This document shows positions 38,779 through 48,854 of a stretch of DNA of 64,000 nt, piece by piece. The notes beneath the pieces were generated by a model. The model ran no database searches. It worked only from the letters and a program-made list of their open reading frames with translations, and was not told the origin of the DNA. Every line of letters starts with the position of its first letter. The first letter of the stretch is position 1. The stretch spans positions 62,001 through 126,000 of the forward strand of contig NZ_FOOR01000009.1 of the NCBI RefSeq assembly GCF_900113255.1. The letters are read 5' to 3'. A program made the position numbers and the translations under genes. Source of the DNA: Novosphingobium sp. CF614 (GTDB lineage: Bacteria > Pseudomonadota > Alphaproteobacteria > Sphingomonadales > Sphingomonadaceae).

Positions 38779-40341
38779 TCAGCCTTCCTTGGCCGCGGCC
38801 TTCTTCTTCGCCGGAGCCTTCTTGGCAGGTGCCTTCTTTGCCGGAGCCTCGACGGTATCATCCGCGGCCTCGACTTTCTTGGCTGGCGCCTTCTTCGGCT
38901 TCTCGTCCTCCGCGGCCTCTTCGGCGGGAGCTTCCTCCACGCTTTCCGTCTTCTTGGCAGCGGCCTTCTTTGCAGTGGCCTTCTTCGCCGGAGCCGCCTT
39001 GGCCTCGCTGTCAGCGTCGGCGTCGGCCTCGATGGCGGCCTGCAGTTCCTCACGGGTCACTTCGCGAGTGGTGACTTCGGCCTTCTCGATCAGGAAGTCG
39101 ACGACCTTGTCCTCATAGAGCGGCGCGCGCAGCTGGGCGGCCATCATCGGATCGTTGCGCACATATTCCATGAAGCGCTGACGGTCTTCCGGACGGTACT
39201 GCTGCGCCGCCTGCGTCACCAGCATCGACATTTCCTGCGCCGAGACTTCGACTCCATTGGCCTGGCCGATTTCCGAGAGCAGCAGGCCCAGACGCACGCG
39301 ACGCTCGGCGATCTTGCGGTAATCGTCCTTTTCGTCCTCGATCTCCTTGAGCGCGGCCTCGGGATCCTCTTCGTGCTTCGCCTCATGGGTGAGCTGCTGC
39401 CAGATCTGCGCGAATTCGGCTTCGACCATCGTCGGCGGAACCTCGAAGTCGTGGCCGGCGGCAAGCTGATCGAGCAGCGAACGCTTCATCGCGGTACGGG
39501 TTAGGCCCGCCGTTTCCTGCTCAAGCTGCCCCCGAAGCAGGTTCTTGAGCTGTTCCAGGCTTTCAAGTCCCAATTCCTTGGCGAAATCGTCGTCGATGCT
39601 GGCCTCGGCCGGAGCCTTGATCTCATGAGCGGCGATGTCGAAGGTCACTTCCTTGCCCTTGAGCTCCTCGGCGGGGTAGTCCTCGGGGAAGGTCACGGTG
39701 ATGACGCGCTCCTCGCCGGCCTTGAGGCCGATAAGCTGCTCCTCGAAGCCCGGGATCAGGCGGCCTGAGCCGATCACGATCGGCTGCTTCTCGGCCTTGC
39801 CGCCCTCGAACTCGACACCATCGAGCTTGCCGGTGAAGTCGCAGATCACCTGGTCGCCATCCTCGGCCGCGCCGTCCTTGGTCTCGAAACGCTGCTGCTG
39901 GCCGGCGATGCGGGCAACCGCCTCGTCGACCTGCTCCTCGGCGACCGGCACCACCAGCTTGTCAAGCTTGAGCCCGTCAAGCGACGGCGCCTCGATCACC
40001 GGCAGCACTTCAAGGCTGACGGTCAGTTCGGCATCCTTGCCTTCCTCATAGCCCTCGCCAAGCGAGACGTCCGGGTTCATCGCCGGGCGCAGCGCGTTGT
40101 CGGCGACCAGCTTGTCCATCGCCTCGCGGATGGTGGTGCTGAGCGCTTCCTGGTGGATCGCGGCCCCGTGCATCTTCTTCACGAGATTGGCGGGCACCTT
40201 GCCGGGGCGGAAGCCGGGCATGCGCACCTGCGGGGCGATCTTCTTGACCTCACCCTCGATCTTGGCGGTGATGGTCTGGGCGGGGATGGTCACCGTATAG
40301 GCGCGCTTCAGTCCCTCGTTGGTGGTTTCGACAATCTGCAT
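38779..40341 (-). CDS. tig: Trigger factor with lysine/alanine-rich tail
   Basis: Ribosome-bound chaperone and prolyl isomerase, 520 residues against the usual 430-450. The ribosome-docking motif is in MPGFRPGKVPANLVKK near residue 41. The PPIase domain (GDQVICDFTGKLDGVEFEGG) follows, then the helical chaperone arms. The last 75 residues are unusual: repeated PAKKA, AKKAAAKK and PAKKAPAKKAPAKKK blocks separated by an acidic stretch (EEAPAEEAAEDEK). They resemble histone H1-type tails. A tRNA gene precedes it, and a strong terminator follows. Confidence 0.96.
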   Translation of the reverse strand: MQIVETTNEGLKRAYTVTIPAQTITAKIEGEVKKIAPQVRMPGFRPGKVPANLVKKMHGAAIHQEALSTTIREAMDKLVADNALRPAMNPDVSLGEGYEEGKDAELTVSLEVLPVIEAPSLDGLKLDKLVVPVAEEQVDEAVARIAGQQQRFETKDGAAEDGDQVICDFTGKLDGVEFEGGKAEKQPIVIGSGRLIPGFEEQLIGLKAGEERVITVTFPEDYPAEELKGKEVTFDIAAHEIKAPAEASIDDDFAKELGLESLEQLKNLLRGQLEQETAGLTRTAMKRSLLDQLAAGHDFEVPPTMVEAEFAQIWQQLTHEAKHEEDPEAALKEIEDEKDDYRKIAERRVRLGLLLSEIGQANGVEVSAQEMSMLVTQAAQQYRPEDRQRFMEYVRNDPMMAAQLRAPLYEDKVVDFLIEKAEVTTREVTREELQAAIEADADADSEAKAAPAKKATAKKAAAKKTESVEEAPAEEAAEDEKPKKAPAKKVEAADDTVEAPAKKAPAKKAPAKKKAAAKEG

Positions 40342-40417
40342 TTCGATGCCTTCCTGTGCAGTTCACGGGGCCTTCGCGGCCGATTTTCTTGGCTCACCCT
40401 CCCTCAGGCGGCGATAC

Positions 40418-40502
40418 TGGTGCGGGCGAAGGGACTCGAACCCCCACATCTTTCGATACTGGAACCTAAATCCAGCGCGTCTACCAGTTCCGCCACGCCC
40501 GC
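40418..40502 (-). tRNA. tRNA-Leu (anticodon UAG)
   Basis: 85 bases including an encoded CCA. The acceptor stem GCGGGCG pairs with CGCCCGC. The anticodon stem CTGGA/TCCAG encloses the loop TTTAGGT, so the anticodon is TAG (reads CUA/CUG). The long variable arm is typical of class II tRNAs, and the T arm reads GGGGGTTCGAGTCCC. Confidence 0.97.
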
Positions 40503-40654
40503 TCGGATGAAGCCTGAAACTCAAGGGACGGGCCCTTATAAGAGCCCGCGCAAAAGGGCAAGCGCCGCAACTCGCGAGGCATGCCGGCTTGCCCTTGCGG
40601 GACGACCCGGCGGTGCCCACGTAAGGCGAAACCCGCTTGAAGAGAGGCACCCCC

Positions 40655-40828
40655 ATGGCCACCCAGCCCGGCGAAATTCCCGCAGACCGGCCCGGCGATA
40701 CGCCCGCCGAAGTTCCCGTTCCGCCCAGCGAACCCGGCGAACCGGACCAGCCGCAGGAAGCGCCCCCGTCCGGTCCCGATTTCGACCAGCCGGACACCCT
40801 TCCAGTGGAACTGCCGCCTCCGGGCTAA
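40655..40828 (+). CDS. Small proline-rich acidic protein, unknown
   Basis: 57 residues, nearly a third proline, with acidic residues and no hydrophobic segment. It is intrinsically disordered by composition (PAEVPVPPSEPGEPDQPQEA). A fair ribosome binding site (GAGAGG) precedes the ATG. It stands alone between the tRNA and the convergent sppA. Small proteins of this type occur in sphingomonads, but I know no function. Confidence 0.45.
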   Translation: MATQPGEIPADRPGDTPAEVPVPPSEPGEPDQPQEAPPSGPDFDQPDTLPVELPPPG

Positions 40829-40851
40829 CCGGCATGCGGCCGGCCTGATAT

Positions 40852-42726
40852 TCAGTTCCAGCCGGCCACTTTCGCGAGGCCCCGTACCAGCGGCAGGTTC
40901 TTCGCCTTGACGCCTGCACCCGGCAGCGGTGGGCATTCCAGGCAATAGGCCTGTACGCCCCGCATTCCGAGCAGCCCTTCAAGCTGGCCGAGCGCCCTGC
41001 CCGCCTGCGCCTGCTGGCGCGCGGCGACGAGACCGGCGAAGTCGTAGGCGGCGGTATCGTCTTGCGGCTTGGCCTCGAGCTGTTCGATGAAGCTGGTGAA
41101 GGCATCCGGCTTCTCGCCCAGGAACTCGGCGTGCCACTTGCCGTTGCCTACGCCGCCCAGTTTCGCGGCATGACCGAGCGCGGCGTCGAGATTGCCCATC
41201 TCGTCCACCAGGCCCAGCCGGCGCGCCTCGGCGCCCGGCCAGACGCGGCCCTGCGCCACGGCGTCGATCTGCTGCGGCGTGCGGCCCCGGGCCTTGGCCA
41301 CGATAGCCAGGAACTTGCCGTAGGCGTTTTCGACCGAGGCTTGCAGCAGTTCGTTCAGCTCGGGCGTGAACCCGCCGAGCAGGTCCGGTTGACCGGACAG
41401 CGGAGTCGTGCGCACGCCGTCGCTGGTGACGCCGAAATCGGCCAGGGTCTTCTCGAAGCTGGGAATGACCGCGAAGACACCGATCGAACCGGTGATGGTG
41501 CCAGGCTCCGCGTAGATCTTCTGCGCGGGGGTGGAGACCCAGTAACCACCGCTGGCGGCAAGATTGCTCATCGAGACGACGACGGGGATCTTGGCGTCGC
41601 GCCAGCGCTGGATCGCGCGGCGGATGCGTTCGGCCGCCGTTGCCGAGCCACCGGGCGAATCGATCCTGACCACGAGCGCCTTGAAATCCTCGTCGATATT
41701 GTCGTCGAGCAGTTCGGCGATGCGATCTCCGCCCGCCTGTCCCGGGCCGGCATCGCCATCGACGATATCGCCGGCAATGGTGACGACCGCGATCGCCTCG
41801 CCCGGCTTCTTCTCGGGATTGGCGGCGAGCCAGGTGGCGAGGCGCGTATGCGCATAAGGCAGATCGTCATCGTCGGACTTGCCCGCCAGTTCGGCCACCC
41901 GTCGCTCGAACTCGGTCTTGTCGCCAAGCCGGTCGACGATGCCGGCGGCCTTGGCGCCTTGGGCGAAATCGCCGCCGGCCGCCTTCATCATGCCTGCCGG
42001 GTTCGCGGCCAGCTCGTCGGTCCGCGCCTTGGGCCGGGCTTTCCTGACGTCGGCCTTCCAGGCCTCCCACAGCGTGCCGTAGACGTCCTCATAAGCCTGA
42101 CGCGCCTCCGGCGACATGTCCGAGCGCAGATAGGGCTCGACGTAGCTCTTGTACGTGCCGACGCGGTAGACATGGGCATTGACCTTGAAACGGTCGATCA
42201 ACCCCTTGTAATAGTTCATGTTTCCGCCTGGTCCGGCAATCAGGGCCTCGCCCATGGGATCGAGCCAGGCCTCGCTGGAATGCGCCGCGAGCTGCACCCC
42301 GTCGTCGAGATAGGCATTGGCGAAAGTCAGCACCGGCTTGCCGGCCTTGCGCACCTCGTCCATCGCCGCGCCGATCCCGCGCAAGTGGACGAAGCGGCCC
42401 CCCATGAAGCGCGAGAGATCGAGCACCACGACTTTCACGCGGTCGTCCTTCGCCGCCAGACGCAGCGCGCGCTCGATATCGCGCGCCTGGAATTCGCGAG
42501 TCGGCGCCTCGCCCGAAAGCAGCAGGTCGAAGGGATCGACCTTGCTCTTCTCCTCGACGATCACGCCGTTCAGGTCGAGCAGGAGAGCACCCTTCTCCAC
42601 GCTGCCCGCCGCCGGCCGCGCCGACAGCGCGGCATAGATGAGGCCGAAGAACATGACCAGGAACAGGAGCGCCAGGGCATCCTTGACACCGACCAGCAGC
42701 TTCCAGACCTTGCTCGCGAATTTCAT
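40852..42726 (-). CDS. sppA: Signal peptide peptidase SppA, 67K type
   Basis: 624 residues, the double-domain form. An N-terminal membrane anchor ([18 protein letters not shown]) is followed by two ClpP-like domains. The catalytic Lys is in [11 protein letters not shown] in the first domain. The catalytic Ser is in [12 protein letters not shown] in the second, followed by [10 protein letters not shown]. It degrades cleaved signal peptides from the periplasmic side. It is convergent with the small gene at 40655 and divergent from pyrB. Confidence 0.94.
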   Translation of the reverse strand: MKFASKVWKLLVGVKDALALLFLVMFFGLIYAALSARPAAGSVEKGALLLDLNGVIVEEKSKVDPFDLLLSGEAPTREFQARDIERALRLAAKDDRVKVVVLDLSRFMGGRFVHLRGIGAAMDEVRKAGKPVLTFANAYLDDGVQLAAHSSEAWLDPMGEALIAGPGGNMNYYKGLIDRFKVNAHVYRVGTYKSYVEPYLRSDMSPEARQAYEDVYGTLWEAWKADVRKARPKARTDELAANPAGMMKAAGGDFAQGAKAAGIVDRLGDKTEFERRVAELAGKSDDDDLPYAHTRLATWLAANPEKKPGEAIAVVTIAGDIVDGDAGPGQAGGDRIAELLDDNIDEDFKALVVRIDSPGGSATAAERIRRAIQRWRDAKIPVVVSMSNLAASGGYWVSTPAQKIYAEPGTITGSIGVFAVIPSFEKTLADFGVTSDGVRTTPLSGQPDLLGGFTPELNELLQASVENAYGKFLAIVAKARGRTPQQIDAVAQGRVWPGAEARRLGLVDEMGNLDAALGHAAKLGGVGNGKWHAEFLGEKPDAFTSFIEQLEAKPQDDTAAYDFAGLVAARQQAQAGRALGQLEGLLGMRGVQAYCLECPPLPGAGVKAKNLPLVRGLAKVAGWN

Positions 42727-42848
42727 GGATTCACCTGCCTTTCACGGCAAGTCCTTACCCGCACATGCGCGCGCTTGAAAGGGAAGCGGGGAAAGACCGG
42801 CGAATTGGCTTGAGCCGGCGGGCCGGCGGGCCTAAGGCATCATCTTCA

Positions 42849-43829
42849 ATGACATCGCCAGAATATACCTATCCGGAAGGCGCCGCGGCCTTCCCGCACC
42901 GCGGCCTGGTGAGCATCGCCGGACTTGCCCCGCACGAGATATGGTTCCTGCTGGACGAGGCGGAACAGTGGGTCCAGCTCAACCGGAACGCGCAAAAGCA
43001 CCGCGAGGTGCTTTCCGGCCTCACCATCATCAACGCCTTCTTCGAGAATTCGACGCGAACCCTGCTCAGCTTCGAGATCGCTGGCAAGCGCCTGGGCGCC
43101 GACGTCGTCAACATGGCGGTGGCGACCTCCAGCGTGAAGAAGGGCGAAACGCTGATCGACACGGCGATGACGCTCAACGCCATGCACGCCGATGCCATCG
43201 TCATCCGCCATGCCAGTTCCGGCGCGGTGCGGCTCATCGCCGGCAAGGTGGACTGCCCGGTGCTCAACGCCGGCGACGGCCAGCACGAGCATCCCACCCA
43301 GGCTCTGCTCGACGCGCTGACGATCCGCCACGCCAAGCGCGCCTTCAATGGCCTGCGGGTGACGATCTGCGGAGACATCCTGCACAGCCGCGTCGCCCGT
43401 TCCAACATCCTGTGCCTCACCTCGCTGGGCGCCGACGTGCGCGTCTGCGCGCCGCCGGCGCTGATGCCCGCCGATATCGAACGGATGAACGTTGCGGTCT
43501 TCCACGATTTCGACGCGGCGCTGAAAGGCGCGGACGTGGTGATGATGCTGCGGCTGCAGATGGAGCGGATGCAGGGCCAGTTCATTCCGTCCCCGCGCGA
43601 ATACCGCCACCTTTACGGCCTCTCGCTCGATCGGCTGGAAAAGGCCGAGCCGGACGCGCTCGTCATGCACCCGGGCCCGATGAACCGCGGCGTCGAGATC
43701 GACAGCAACGTCGCCGATCTGGTCGGCCGCTCGCAGATCACCACCCAAGTGGAGATGGGCGTCGCCATCCGCATGGCCTGCCTCGACGTGCTCACGCGCA
43801 GGGCACGCAAGCTGGAGGGCTGGTCATGA
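42849..43829 (+). CDS. pyrB: Aspartate carbamoyltransferase catalytic subunit
   Basis: Second step of pyrimidine synthesis, 326 residues. The carbamoyl-phosphate site [13 protein letters not shown] is near residue 61, with HASSGAV, the [11 protein letters not shown] loop and the HPGPMNRG aspartate-binding motif. The ATG at 42849 is the first plausible start. It overlaps the next gene by ATGA, the typical arrangement of class II ATCases, in which PyrB forms a dodecamer with an inactive dihydroorotase-like partner. Confidence 0.96.
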   Translation: MTSPEYTYPEGAAAFPHRGLVSIAGLAPHEIWFLLDEAEQWVQLNRNAQKHREVLSGLTIINAFFENSTRTLLSFEIAGKRLGADVVNMAVATSSVKKGETLIDTAMTLNAMHADAIVIRHASSGAVRLIAGKVDCPVLNAGDGQHEHPTQALLDALTIRHAKRAFNGLRVTICGDILHSRVARSNILCLTSLGADVRVCAPPALMPADIERMNVAVFHDFDAALKGADVVMMLRLQMERMQGQFIPSPREYRHLYGLSLDRLEKAEPDALVMHPGPMNRGVEIDSNVADLVGRSQITTQVEMGVAIRMACLDVLTRRARKLEGWS

Positions 43830-45082
43830 GCCTGCACGCACCGCTCACCGTCACCGGCGGACGCCTGCTGCTGCCCGACGGCACCATCATTCCGGGCGCG
43901 ATCCGCTGCGAGGGCGGGTTCATCGTCGCGCTGGGCGGCGGGGTTTCCCCCCAGCCCGGCGACGAGGTACACGACGCCGCCGGCAAGCTCGTCACCCCCG
44001 GCCTCGTCGACATCGGCGTGTTCGAGATCGACAAGCCGGCGTTCCACTTCGGCGGCGTGACCCGCGCCGCGCTGATGCCCGATCAGAACCCGCCGCTGGA
44101 CGTGCCGGCACGCGTGCGCTTCGCCGCCCAGTCGGGCAAGCCGGACTTCTGGGTCCACCCGCTCGCCGCCGCGACCAAGGAACTGGAAGGCCGATCCCTG
44201 GCCGAGATCGCCCTCATGCGCGATGCCGGCGCCCGCGCCGTCGCCACCGGGCGACGGTGGATCGGCGATTCGGGTACGATGCTGCGGCTGCTGCAATATG
44301 CCGGCATGCTCGGCCTGGTGGTGATCGCCCATGCCGAGGATGCCGGGCTGGTCGGCAACGCGGTGGCGACTGCGGGCGAAATGGCGACACGCCTGGGCCT
44401 GCCGAACGCCCCGGCAGAGGCGGAAGCGCTGGCCCTGGCCCGCGACATCGTCCTGGCCGAACTGGCCGGCGCCGCGATCCACTTCCGCAAGGTCACCACC
44501 GCCGCCGGGCTCGACCTGGTGCGCCGGGCCAAGGATCGCGGGCTGAAGGTGACGGCGGGGGTCTCGCCCGCCTATTTCATGCTTTCCGACCTCGCCATGG
44601 CCGAGTTTCGCACATTCGCCCACCTCTCCCCGCCCTTGCGGAGCGAGGTGGATCGCAAGGCGGTGATCGCCGCGATCGCCGACGGCACCATCGACGTCAT
44701 CGCCTCTTGCCACGATCCGCGCGGCCCGGAGGACAAGCGCCTGCCCTTCGCCGATTCTGCGCCCGGCATGGCCGGCGCGGAAACGCTGCTGCCGCTCACC
44801 CTCAATCTGGTGCGCGACGGCGTGATCCCGATAGGCCGCGCTTTCGACCTGCTGGCCGCCAATCCCGCCAGGCTGCTCGGTGTCAATGCCGGCCGCCTGG
44901 CCGTGGGCACCGAGGCCGACATCGCGGTGATCGACCCGGAGCGGCCATGGATCGTCGATTCGGACAAGATGGCCGCCAGCGCGGGCAATACCCCTTTCGA
45001 CAAGCAACCCGTCCAGGGCCGCGTGCTGGCGCTGTTCAAGGGCGGTGTCCTGGTGCGAGCGAAGAAACCGCGGCGGACGTGA
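43826..45082 (+). CDS. pyrX: Dihydroorotase-like protein lacking catalytic histidines (PyrC'/PyrX)
   Basis: 418 residues of the dihydroorotase family. The metal-binding HxHxR after PGLVD is replaced by [12 protein letters not shown]. The usual DHAPH near the C terminus reads SCHDPRG. The remaining GTEADI and NPARLLG blocks are normal. This pattern fits the non-catalytic PyrC' that holds PyrB in the class II ATCase complex. A true dihydroorotase should lie elsewhere in the genome. Coupled to pyrB by an ATGA overlap. Confidence 0.88.
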   Translation: MSLHAPLTVTGGRLLLPDGTIIPGAIRCEGGFIVALGGGVSPQPGDEVHDAAGKLVTPGLVDIGVFEIDKPAFHFGGVTRAALMPDQNPPLDVPARVRFAAQSGKPDFWVHPLAAATKELEGRSLAEIALMRDAGARAVATGRRWIGDSGTMLRLLQYAGMLGLVVIAHAEDAGLVGNAVATAGEMATRLGLPNAPAEAEALALARDIVLAELAGAAIHFRKVTTAAGLDLVRRAKDRGLKVTAGVSPAYFMLSDLAMAEFRTFAHLSPPLRSEVDRKAVIAAIADGTIDVIASCHDPRGPEDKRLPFADSAPGMAGAETLLPLTLNLVRDGVIPIGRAFDLLAANPARLLGVNAGRLAVGTEADIAVIDPERPWIVDSDKMAASAGNTPFDKQPVQGRVLALFKGGVLVRAKKPRRT

Positions 45083-45091
45083 GGATATGGC

Positions 45092-45123
45092 CCCGTCGTC
45101 CCGGGGAACACCGGGACGACGGG
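45092..45123. terminator. Bidirectional hairpin between pyrX and serA
   Basis: Perfect 13-bp stem CCCGTCGTCCCGG / CCGGGACGACGGG with a six-base loop in the gap between convergent genes. There is no long T-run on either side. Confidence 0.7.
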
Positions 45124-45133
45124 TGATCTCTCA

Positions 45134-46720
45134 TCAGAACGCCAGCGCCTTCACCATCTTCACGCCCGGCAGTTCGCAGGCCTGCTTGAGCACGGCATCG
45201 GGCACCGGGCTGTCGACCGAGAGCAACAGCACCGCCTCACCGCCGGCATTGCGGCGGCCGAGGTTGAAAGTGCCGATGTTGATCTGGTTCTCGCCCAGCA
45301 GGGTGCCGATGCGGCCGATGAAGCCCGGGGCGTCCTCGTTGACGATATACATCATGTAGCCGGCAAGCTCGGCTTCCACCTTGATGCCGAACATCTCGAC
45401 CAGGCGTGGCTCCACGTTGTTGAACAGCGTGCCGGCGACCGAACGCTCTCCCGCCTCGGTCTTCACCGAGACGCGGACCAGCGTGTGATAGTCGCCCTCG
45501 CGCTCGGTCTTGACCTCGCGCACTTCAAGGCCGCGTTCCTTGGCCAGATAGGGGGCGTTGACCATGTTCACGGTGTCCGACTGCACGCGCAGGAATCCGG
45601 CCAGCACCGCGGCGACGATCGGTTTCATGTTGAGCTCGGCCGCCGCGCCCTCGGTGTGGATCGAGATGCGTGGAACCGAATCGCGCGTGAGCTGGCCCAC
45701 CATCGAGCCAAGCTGCTCCGCCAGCTTCATGTAGGGCTTGAGCTTGGGGGCTTCCTCGGCCGAGAGCGACGGCACGTTGAGCGCGTTGATGACACCGCCG
45801 GTGACGAGATAGTCGGCCATCTGCTCGGCCACCTGTAGCGCCACGTTGACTTGCGCCTCGGTGGTGGAAGCGCCCAGGTGCGGGGTGCAGATGAAGTTCG
45901 GCGTGCCGAACAGCGGCGATTCCTTCGCCGGCTCGGTCTGGAACACATCGAGCGCCGCGCCGGCGACATGGCCGGAATCGAGCATGTCCTTCAGCGCTGC
46001 CTCATCGACCAGGCCGCCGCGCGCGCAGTTGACGATGCGCACGCCCTGCTTGGTCTTGGCCAGGTTCTCCCGGCTCAGGATATTGCGGGTCTGGTCGGTC
46101 AGCGGCGTGTGCAGCGTGATGAAATCGGCCTTCTCCAGCAAAGTGTCGAGATCCGCCTTCTCCACGCCCATCTCCACCGCGCGCTCTGGCGTGAGGAACG
46201 GGTCATAGGCGACGACTTTCATCCGAAGGCCCAGCGCGCGGCTGGCGACGATCGAGCCGATATTGCCCGCGCCGATCAGGCCCAGCGTCTTGCCGGTCAC
46301 CTCGACGCCCATGAAGCGGTTCTTTTCCCACTTGCCGGCCTGCGTCGATGCGTCGGCTTCGGGGAGCTGGCGGGCAAGCGCGAACATCAGGGCGATCGCA
46401 TGCTCGGCAGTCGTGATCGAATTGCCGAACGGCGTGTTCATCACGACCACGCCCTTGGCCGAAGCGGCCGGGATATCGACGTTGTCGACGCCGATGCCGG
46501 CGCGGCCGACGACCTTGAGATTGGTCGCGGCGTCAAGGATGTCCTTTGTCACCTTGGTCGACGAACGGATGGCGAGGCCATCGTACTTGCCGATGATCGC
46601 CTTGAGTTCTTCCGGCTTGAGGCCGGTGATCTCGTCCACTTCGCAGCCGCGGATGCGGAAGATCGTGGCGGCGTTGGGATCCATCTTGTCGGAAATGAGG
46701 ACTTTGGGTTTGGTGGTCAT
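45134..46720 (-). CDS. serA: D-3-phosphoglycerate dehydrogenase
   Basis: First step of serine synthesis, 528 residues (long, type I form). The NAD-binding loop is GLIGAGNIGSIVASRA near residue 145. The catalytic Arg, Glu and His lie in NCARGGLVDEAAL and CTPHLGAST. An intervening domain and a C-terminal ACT domain (from about residue 450) follow. The ATG at 46720 starts the standard N terminus MTTKPKVLISD; the frame is open further upstream through repeat DNA. It lies downstream of serC. Confidence 0.96.
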   Translation of the reverse strand: MTTKPKVLISDKMDPNAATIFRIRGCEVDEITGLKPEELKAIIGKYDGLAIRSSTKVTKDILDAATNLKVVGRAGIGVDNVDIPAASAKGVVVMNTPFGNSITTAEHAIALMFALARQLPEADASTQAGKWEKNRFMGVEVTGKTLGLIGAGNIGSIVASRALGLRMKVVAYDPFLTPERAVEMGVEKADLDTLLEKADFITLHTPLTDQTRNILSRENLAKTKQGVRIVNCARGGLVDEAALKDMLDSGHVAGAALDVFQTEPAKESPLFGTPNFICTPHLGASTTEAQVNVALQVAEQMADYLVTGGVINALNVPSLSAEEAPKLKPYMKLAEQLGSMVGQLTRDSVPRISIHTEGAAAELNMKPIVAAVLAGFLRVQSDTVNMVNAPYLAKERGLEVREVKTEREGDYHTLVRVSVKTEAGERSVAGTLFNNVEPRLVEMFGIKVEAELAGYMMYIVNEDAPGFIGRIGTLLGENQINIGTFNLGRRNAGGEAVLLLSVDSPVPDAVLKQACELPGVKMVKALAF

Positions 46721-46752
46721 GTCAATTCTCTCATAACGCGTCCGCGCGCCCT

Positions 46753-46806
46753 GGGCTTGTCGAAGTCCGTTCGGCGGAGGTAGCACGGTGCCCTTCGACA
46801 AGCTCG
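46753..46806. repeat. REP-type palindrome between serC and serA
   Basis: Arms GGGCTTGTCGAAG and CTTCGACAAGCTC flank about 27 bases. It is the CCCTTCGACAAGCTC type of REP common in sphingomonads. It fills most of the serC-serA gap and may change the relative mRNA level of the two genes. Confidence 0.75.
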
Positions 46807-46819
46807 GGGCGAGCGGGCC

Positions 46820-47950
46820 TCAGGAAGCCTTGGTCACGGCCCAGGCGTAGTCGAGCCAGGGTCCGAGCGCCTCGATGTCGGCCGTCTCGACAGTGGCGCC
46901 GCACCAGATGCGCAGACCCGCCGGGGCGTCGCGGTAGCCGGCGATATCATAGGCCGCATCCTGCTTTTCGAGCACGGCGGCGAACTTCTTGATGAAGTCG
47001 GCATCGGCGCCCTCGACAGTGAGGCAGACCGAGGTCTTCGAACGGCTGGCCGGATCGGTGGCGAGATGGCCGAGCCAGTCACGCTCGCTCACGATCCTGT
47101 CGAGCGCGGCGGCATTGGCGTCGCAGCGCGCCCGCAAGCCTTCGAGGCCGCCGAGCGACCTGGCCCATTCGAGCGCGAAGATCGCGTCTTCGACGGCGAG
47201 CATCGAAGGCGTGTTGATGGTCTCGCCCTTGAACACGCCTTCGGCCAGCTTGCCCTTGGAAACGAGGCGGAAGACCTTGGGCAGCGGCCAGGACGGAGTG
47301 TAGCCTTCCAGGCGCTCGACCGCGCGGGGACCGAGGATCAGCACGCCGTGGCCGCCTTCGCCGCCCAGCACTTTCTGCCAGGAGAACGTGGCGACATCGA
47401 TCTTGTCCCACGGAATGTCGTAAGCGAACACGGCGCTGGTGGCGTCGGCGAAGGACAGGCCCTCGCGGTCGTCGGCGATCCAGTCGCCATCGGGGACGCG
47501 CACGCCCGACGTGGTGCCGTTCCAGGTGAAGAGCACGTCGTTCGACCAGTCGACCCGGCTCAGGTCCGGCAGCTGGCCGTAGTCGGCGCGCAGGACCGTG
47601 GGATCGAGCTTGAGCTGCTTGACGGCATCGGTGACCCAACCTTCTCCGAAGCTTTCCCAGGCCAGCGTCGTCACGCCGCGCTGCCCCAGCATGGTCCACA
47701 TCGCCATCTCGAACGCGCCAGTGTCCGATCCGGGCACGATGCCGATGCGGTGCGTCTCGGGCAGCCCGAGCACTTCGCGCATCAGGTCGATGCAGTACTG
47801 GAGGCGCGACTTGCCGATCTTGGCACGGTGCGAGCGGCCCAGCGATTCGGTGGCGAGCTTGTCGGGGGAGTATCCGGGCGGCTTGGCGCAGGGACCGGAA
47901 GAGAAATGCGGACGCGCAGGCTTGCGCGCCGGTATCGTGATGTCAGTCAT
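46820..47950 (-). CDS. serC: Phosphoserine aminotransferase
   Basis: Second step of serine synthesis, also used for vitamin B6. The 376-residue protein is of the alphaproteobacterial type. FSSGPCAKPPGYS is at the N terminus, and the PLP lysine is in ATFSWQKVLGGEGGHGVLIL near residue 190. An SDTGAFEMAMW cofactor block lies near residue 75. Followed by serA; a leader with a serC-type hairpin lies upstream. Confidence 0.95.
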   Translation of the reverse strand: MTDITIPARKPARPHFSSGPCAKPPGYSPDKLATESLGRSHRAKIGKSRLQYCIDLMREVLGLPETHRIGIVPGSDTGAFEMAMWTMLGQRGVTTLAWESFGEGWVTDAVKQLKLDPTVLRADYGQLPDLSRVDWSNDVLFTWNGTTSGVRVPDGDWIADDREGLSFADATSAVFAYDIPWDKIDVATFSWQKVLGGEGGHGVLILGPRAVERLEGYTPSWPLPKVFRLVSKGKLAEGVFKGETINTPSMLAVEDAIFALEWARSLGGLEGLRARCDANAAALDRIVSERDWLGHLATDPASRSKTSVCLTVEGADADFIKKFAAVLEKQDAAYDIAGYRDAPAGLRIWCGATVETADIEALGPWLDYAWAVTKAS

Positions 47951-47954
47951 TTAA

Positions 47955-48035
47955 GACTCTCCTTGCAGAGAGCACGCGCGGCGTTGGGACCGCGTGGCCC
48001 GGCGCCGCGTCTAGAACCATGCGCGCGTTTGTCAA
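47955..48035 (-). promoter_or_regulatory. serC promoter and structured leader (serC-motif candidate)
   Basis: On the minus strand TTGACA (48030-48035), a 14-base spacer and TCTAGA (48010-48015) form a sigma-70-like promoter, rather short in spacing (16 bases if TAGACG is taken as the -10). Between it and the serC start is a GC-rich stem with GCGGCG and CGCCGC arms. A conserved serC leader motif is known in alphaproteobacteria; this could be one, but the match was not checked. Confidence 0.4.
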
Positions 48036-48158
48036 TCCGTTTGCGCCCGATGCATCCCGGCATGCCCTGCCGGCCCGCGCGCTCAACTGACCGGAATTGG
48101 ACCGGATTAAGGAATAGCCGAAAGGCCTTGTTAACCATTTACGGCATAACTGACCGTC

Positions 48159-48824
48159 ATGCGCAGATTTCTGCTCGTCCTGCCTCTGGTATCAGCCTTG
48201 AGCGCCTGCATCGACATCCCGCAGGCCCAGGCCCCCCGCCGGCAAACCGTGCGCCAGTCGACAGGTACTTTCAATCCTCGCCCCGAATACCGGCAATGCC
48301 TCTCCGAACTCGGCGCGCAAAAGGCGACTTTCATGCCGCTGGCCGACCAGTATTTCGGCACCGGCTGCTCGAACGTGGCGACCGTGAAGCTATCCGGCCT
48401 GCGAAGCGATTCGACTTCGCTCGGCCTGACCAACCTTGGCCCGGTGACCTGCAACATGGCGACGACTTTCGCCGCCTGGGCCCGCTTCGGGGCGGACCGC
48501 GCCGCCGAACAGATCCTGGGCAGCCGGGTGGTGCGAATCGAGACGTTCGGCAGTTACAGCTGCCGCAACGTCGCGGGCAGCAACCGCCGCTCCGGCCATG
48601 CCACCGCCAACGCCATCGATGTTTCCGCCTTCGTGCTGGAAAACGGCCACCGCGTGACCGTGCTTGACGACTGGAACGGCGGCACCCCCGCCGAACGCCG
48701 CTTCCTGCGCGTGGTCCACGCCAGCGCCTGCAAGCGTTTCGGCACCACGCTTGGCCCGGACTACAACGCGGCGCACGCGAATCACCTCCACCTTGAGGCT
48801 GACGGGGCGGAGTTCTGTCGCTGA
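48159..48824 (+). CDS. Extensin-like lipoprotein (M15-type peptidase fold)
   Basis: 221 residues. A lipoprotein signal (VSALSAC) is followed by the extensin-like C-terminal domain of bacteria. Potential zinc ligands are in RRSGHATANAIDVSAF and ANHLHLE, the His-x(6)-Asp...His layout of D,D-carboxypeptidase-like folds. A role in cell-wall turnover is inferred. It is convergent with the M16 protease gene and divergent from serC. Confidence 0.8.
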   Translation: MRRFLLVLPLVSALSACIDIPQAQAPRRQTVRQSTGTFNPRPEYRQCLSELGAQKATFMPLADQYFGTGCSNVATVKLSGLRSDSTSLGLTNLGPVTCNMATTFAAWARFGADRAAEQILGSRVVRIETFGSYSCRNVAGSNRRSGHATANAIDVSAFVLENGHRVTVLDDWNGGTPAERRFLRVVHASACKRFGTTLGPDYNAAHANHLHLEADGAEFCR

Positions 48825-48854
48825 ATCAGGCGCCTGATCCCCGGGGCCGGGCGG

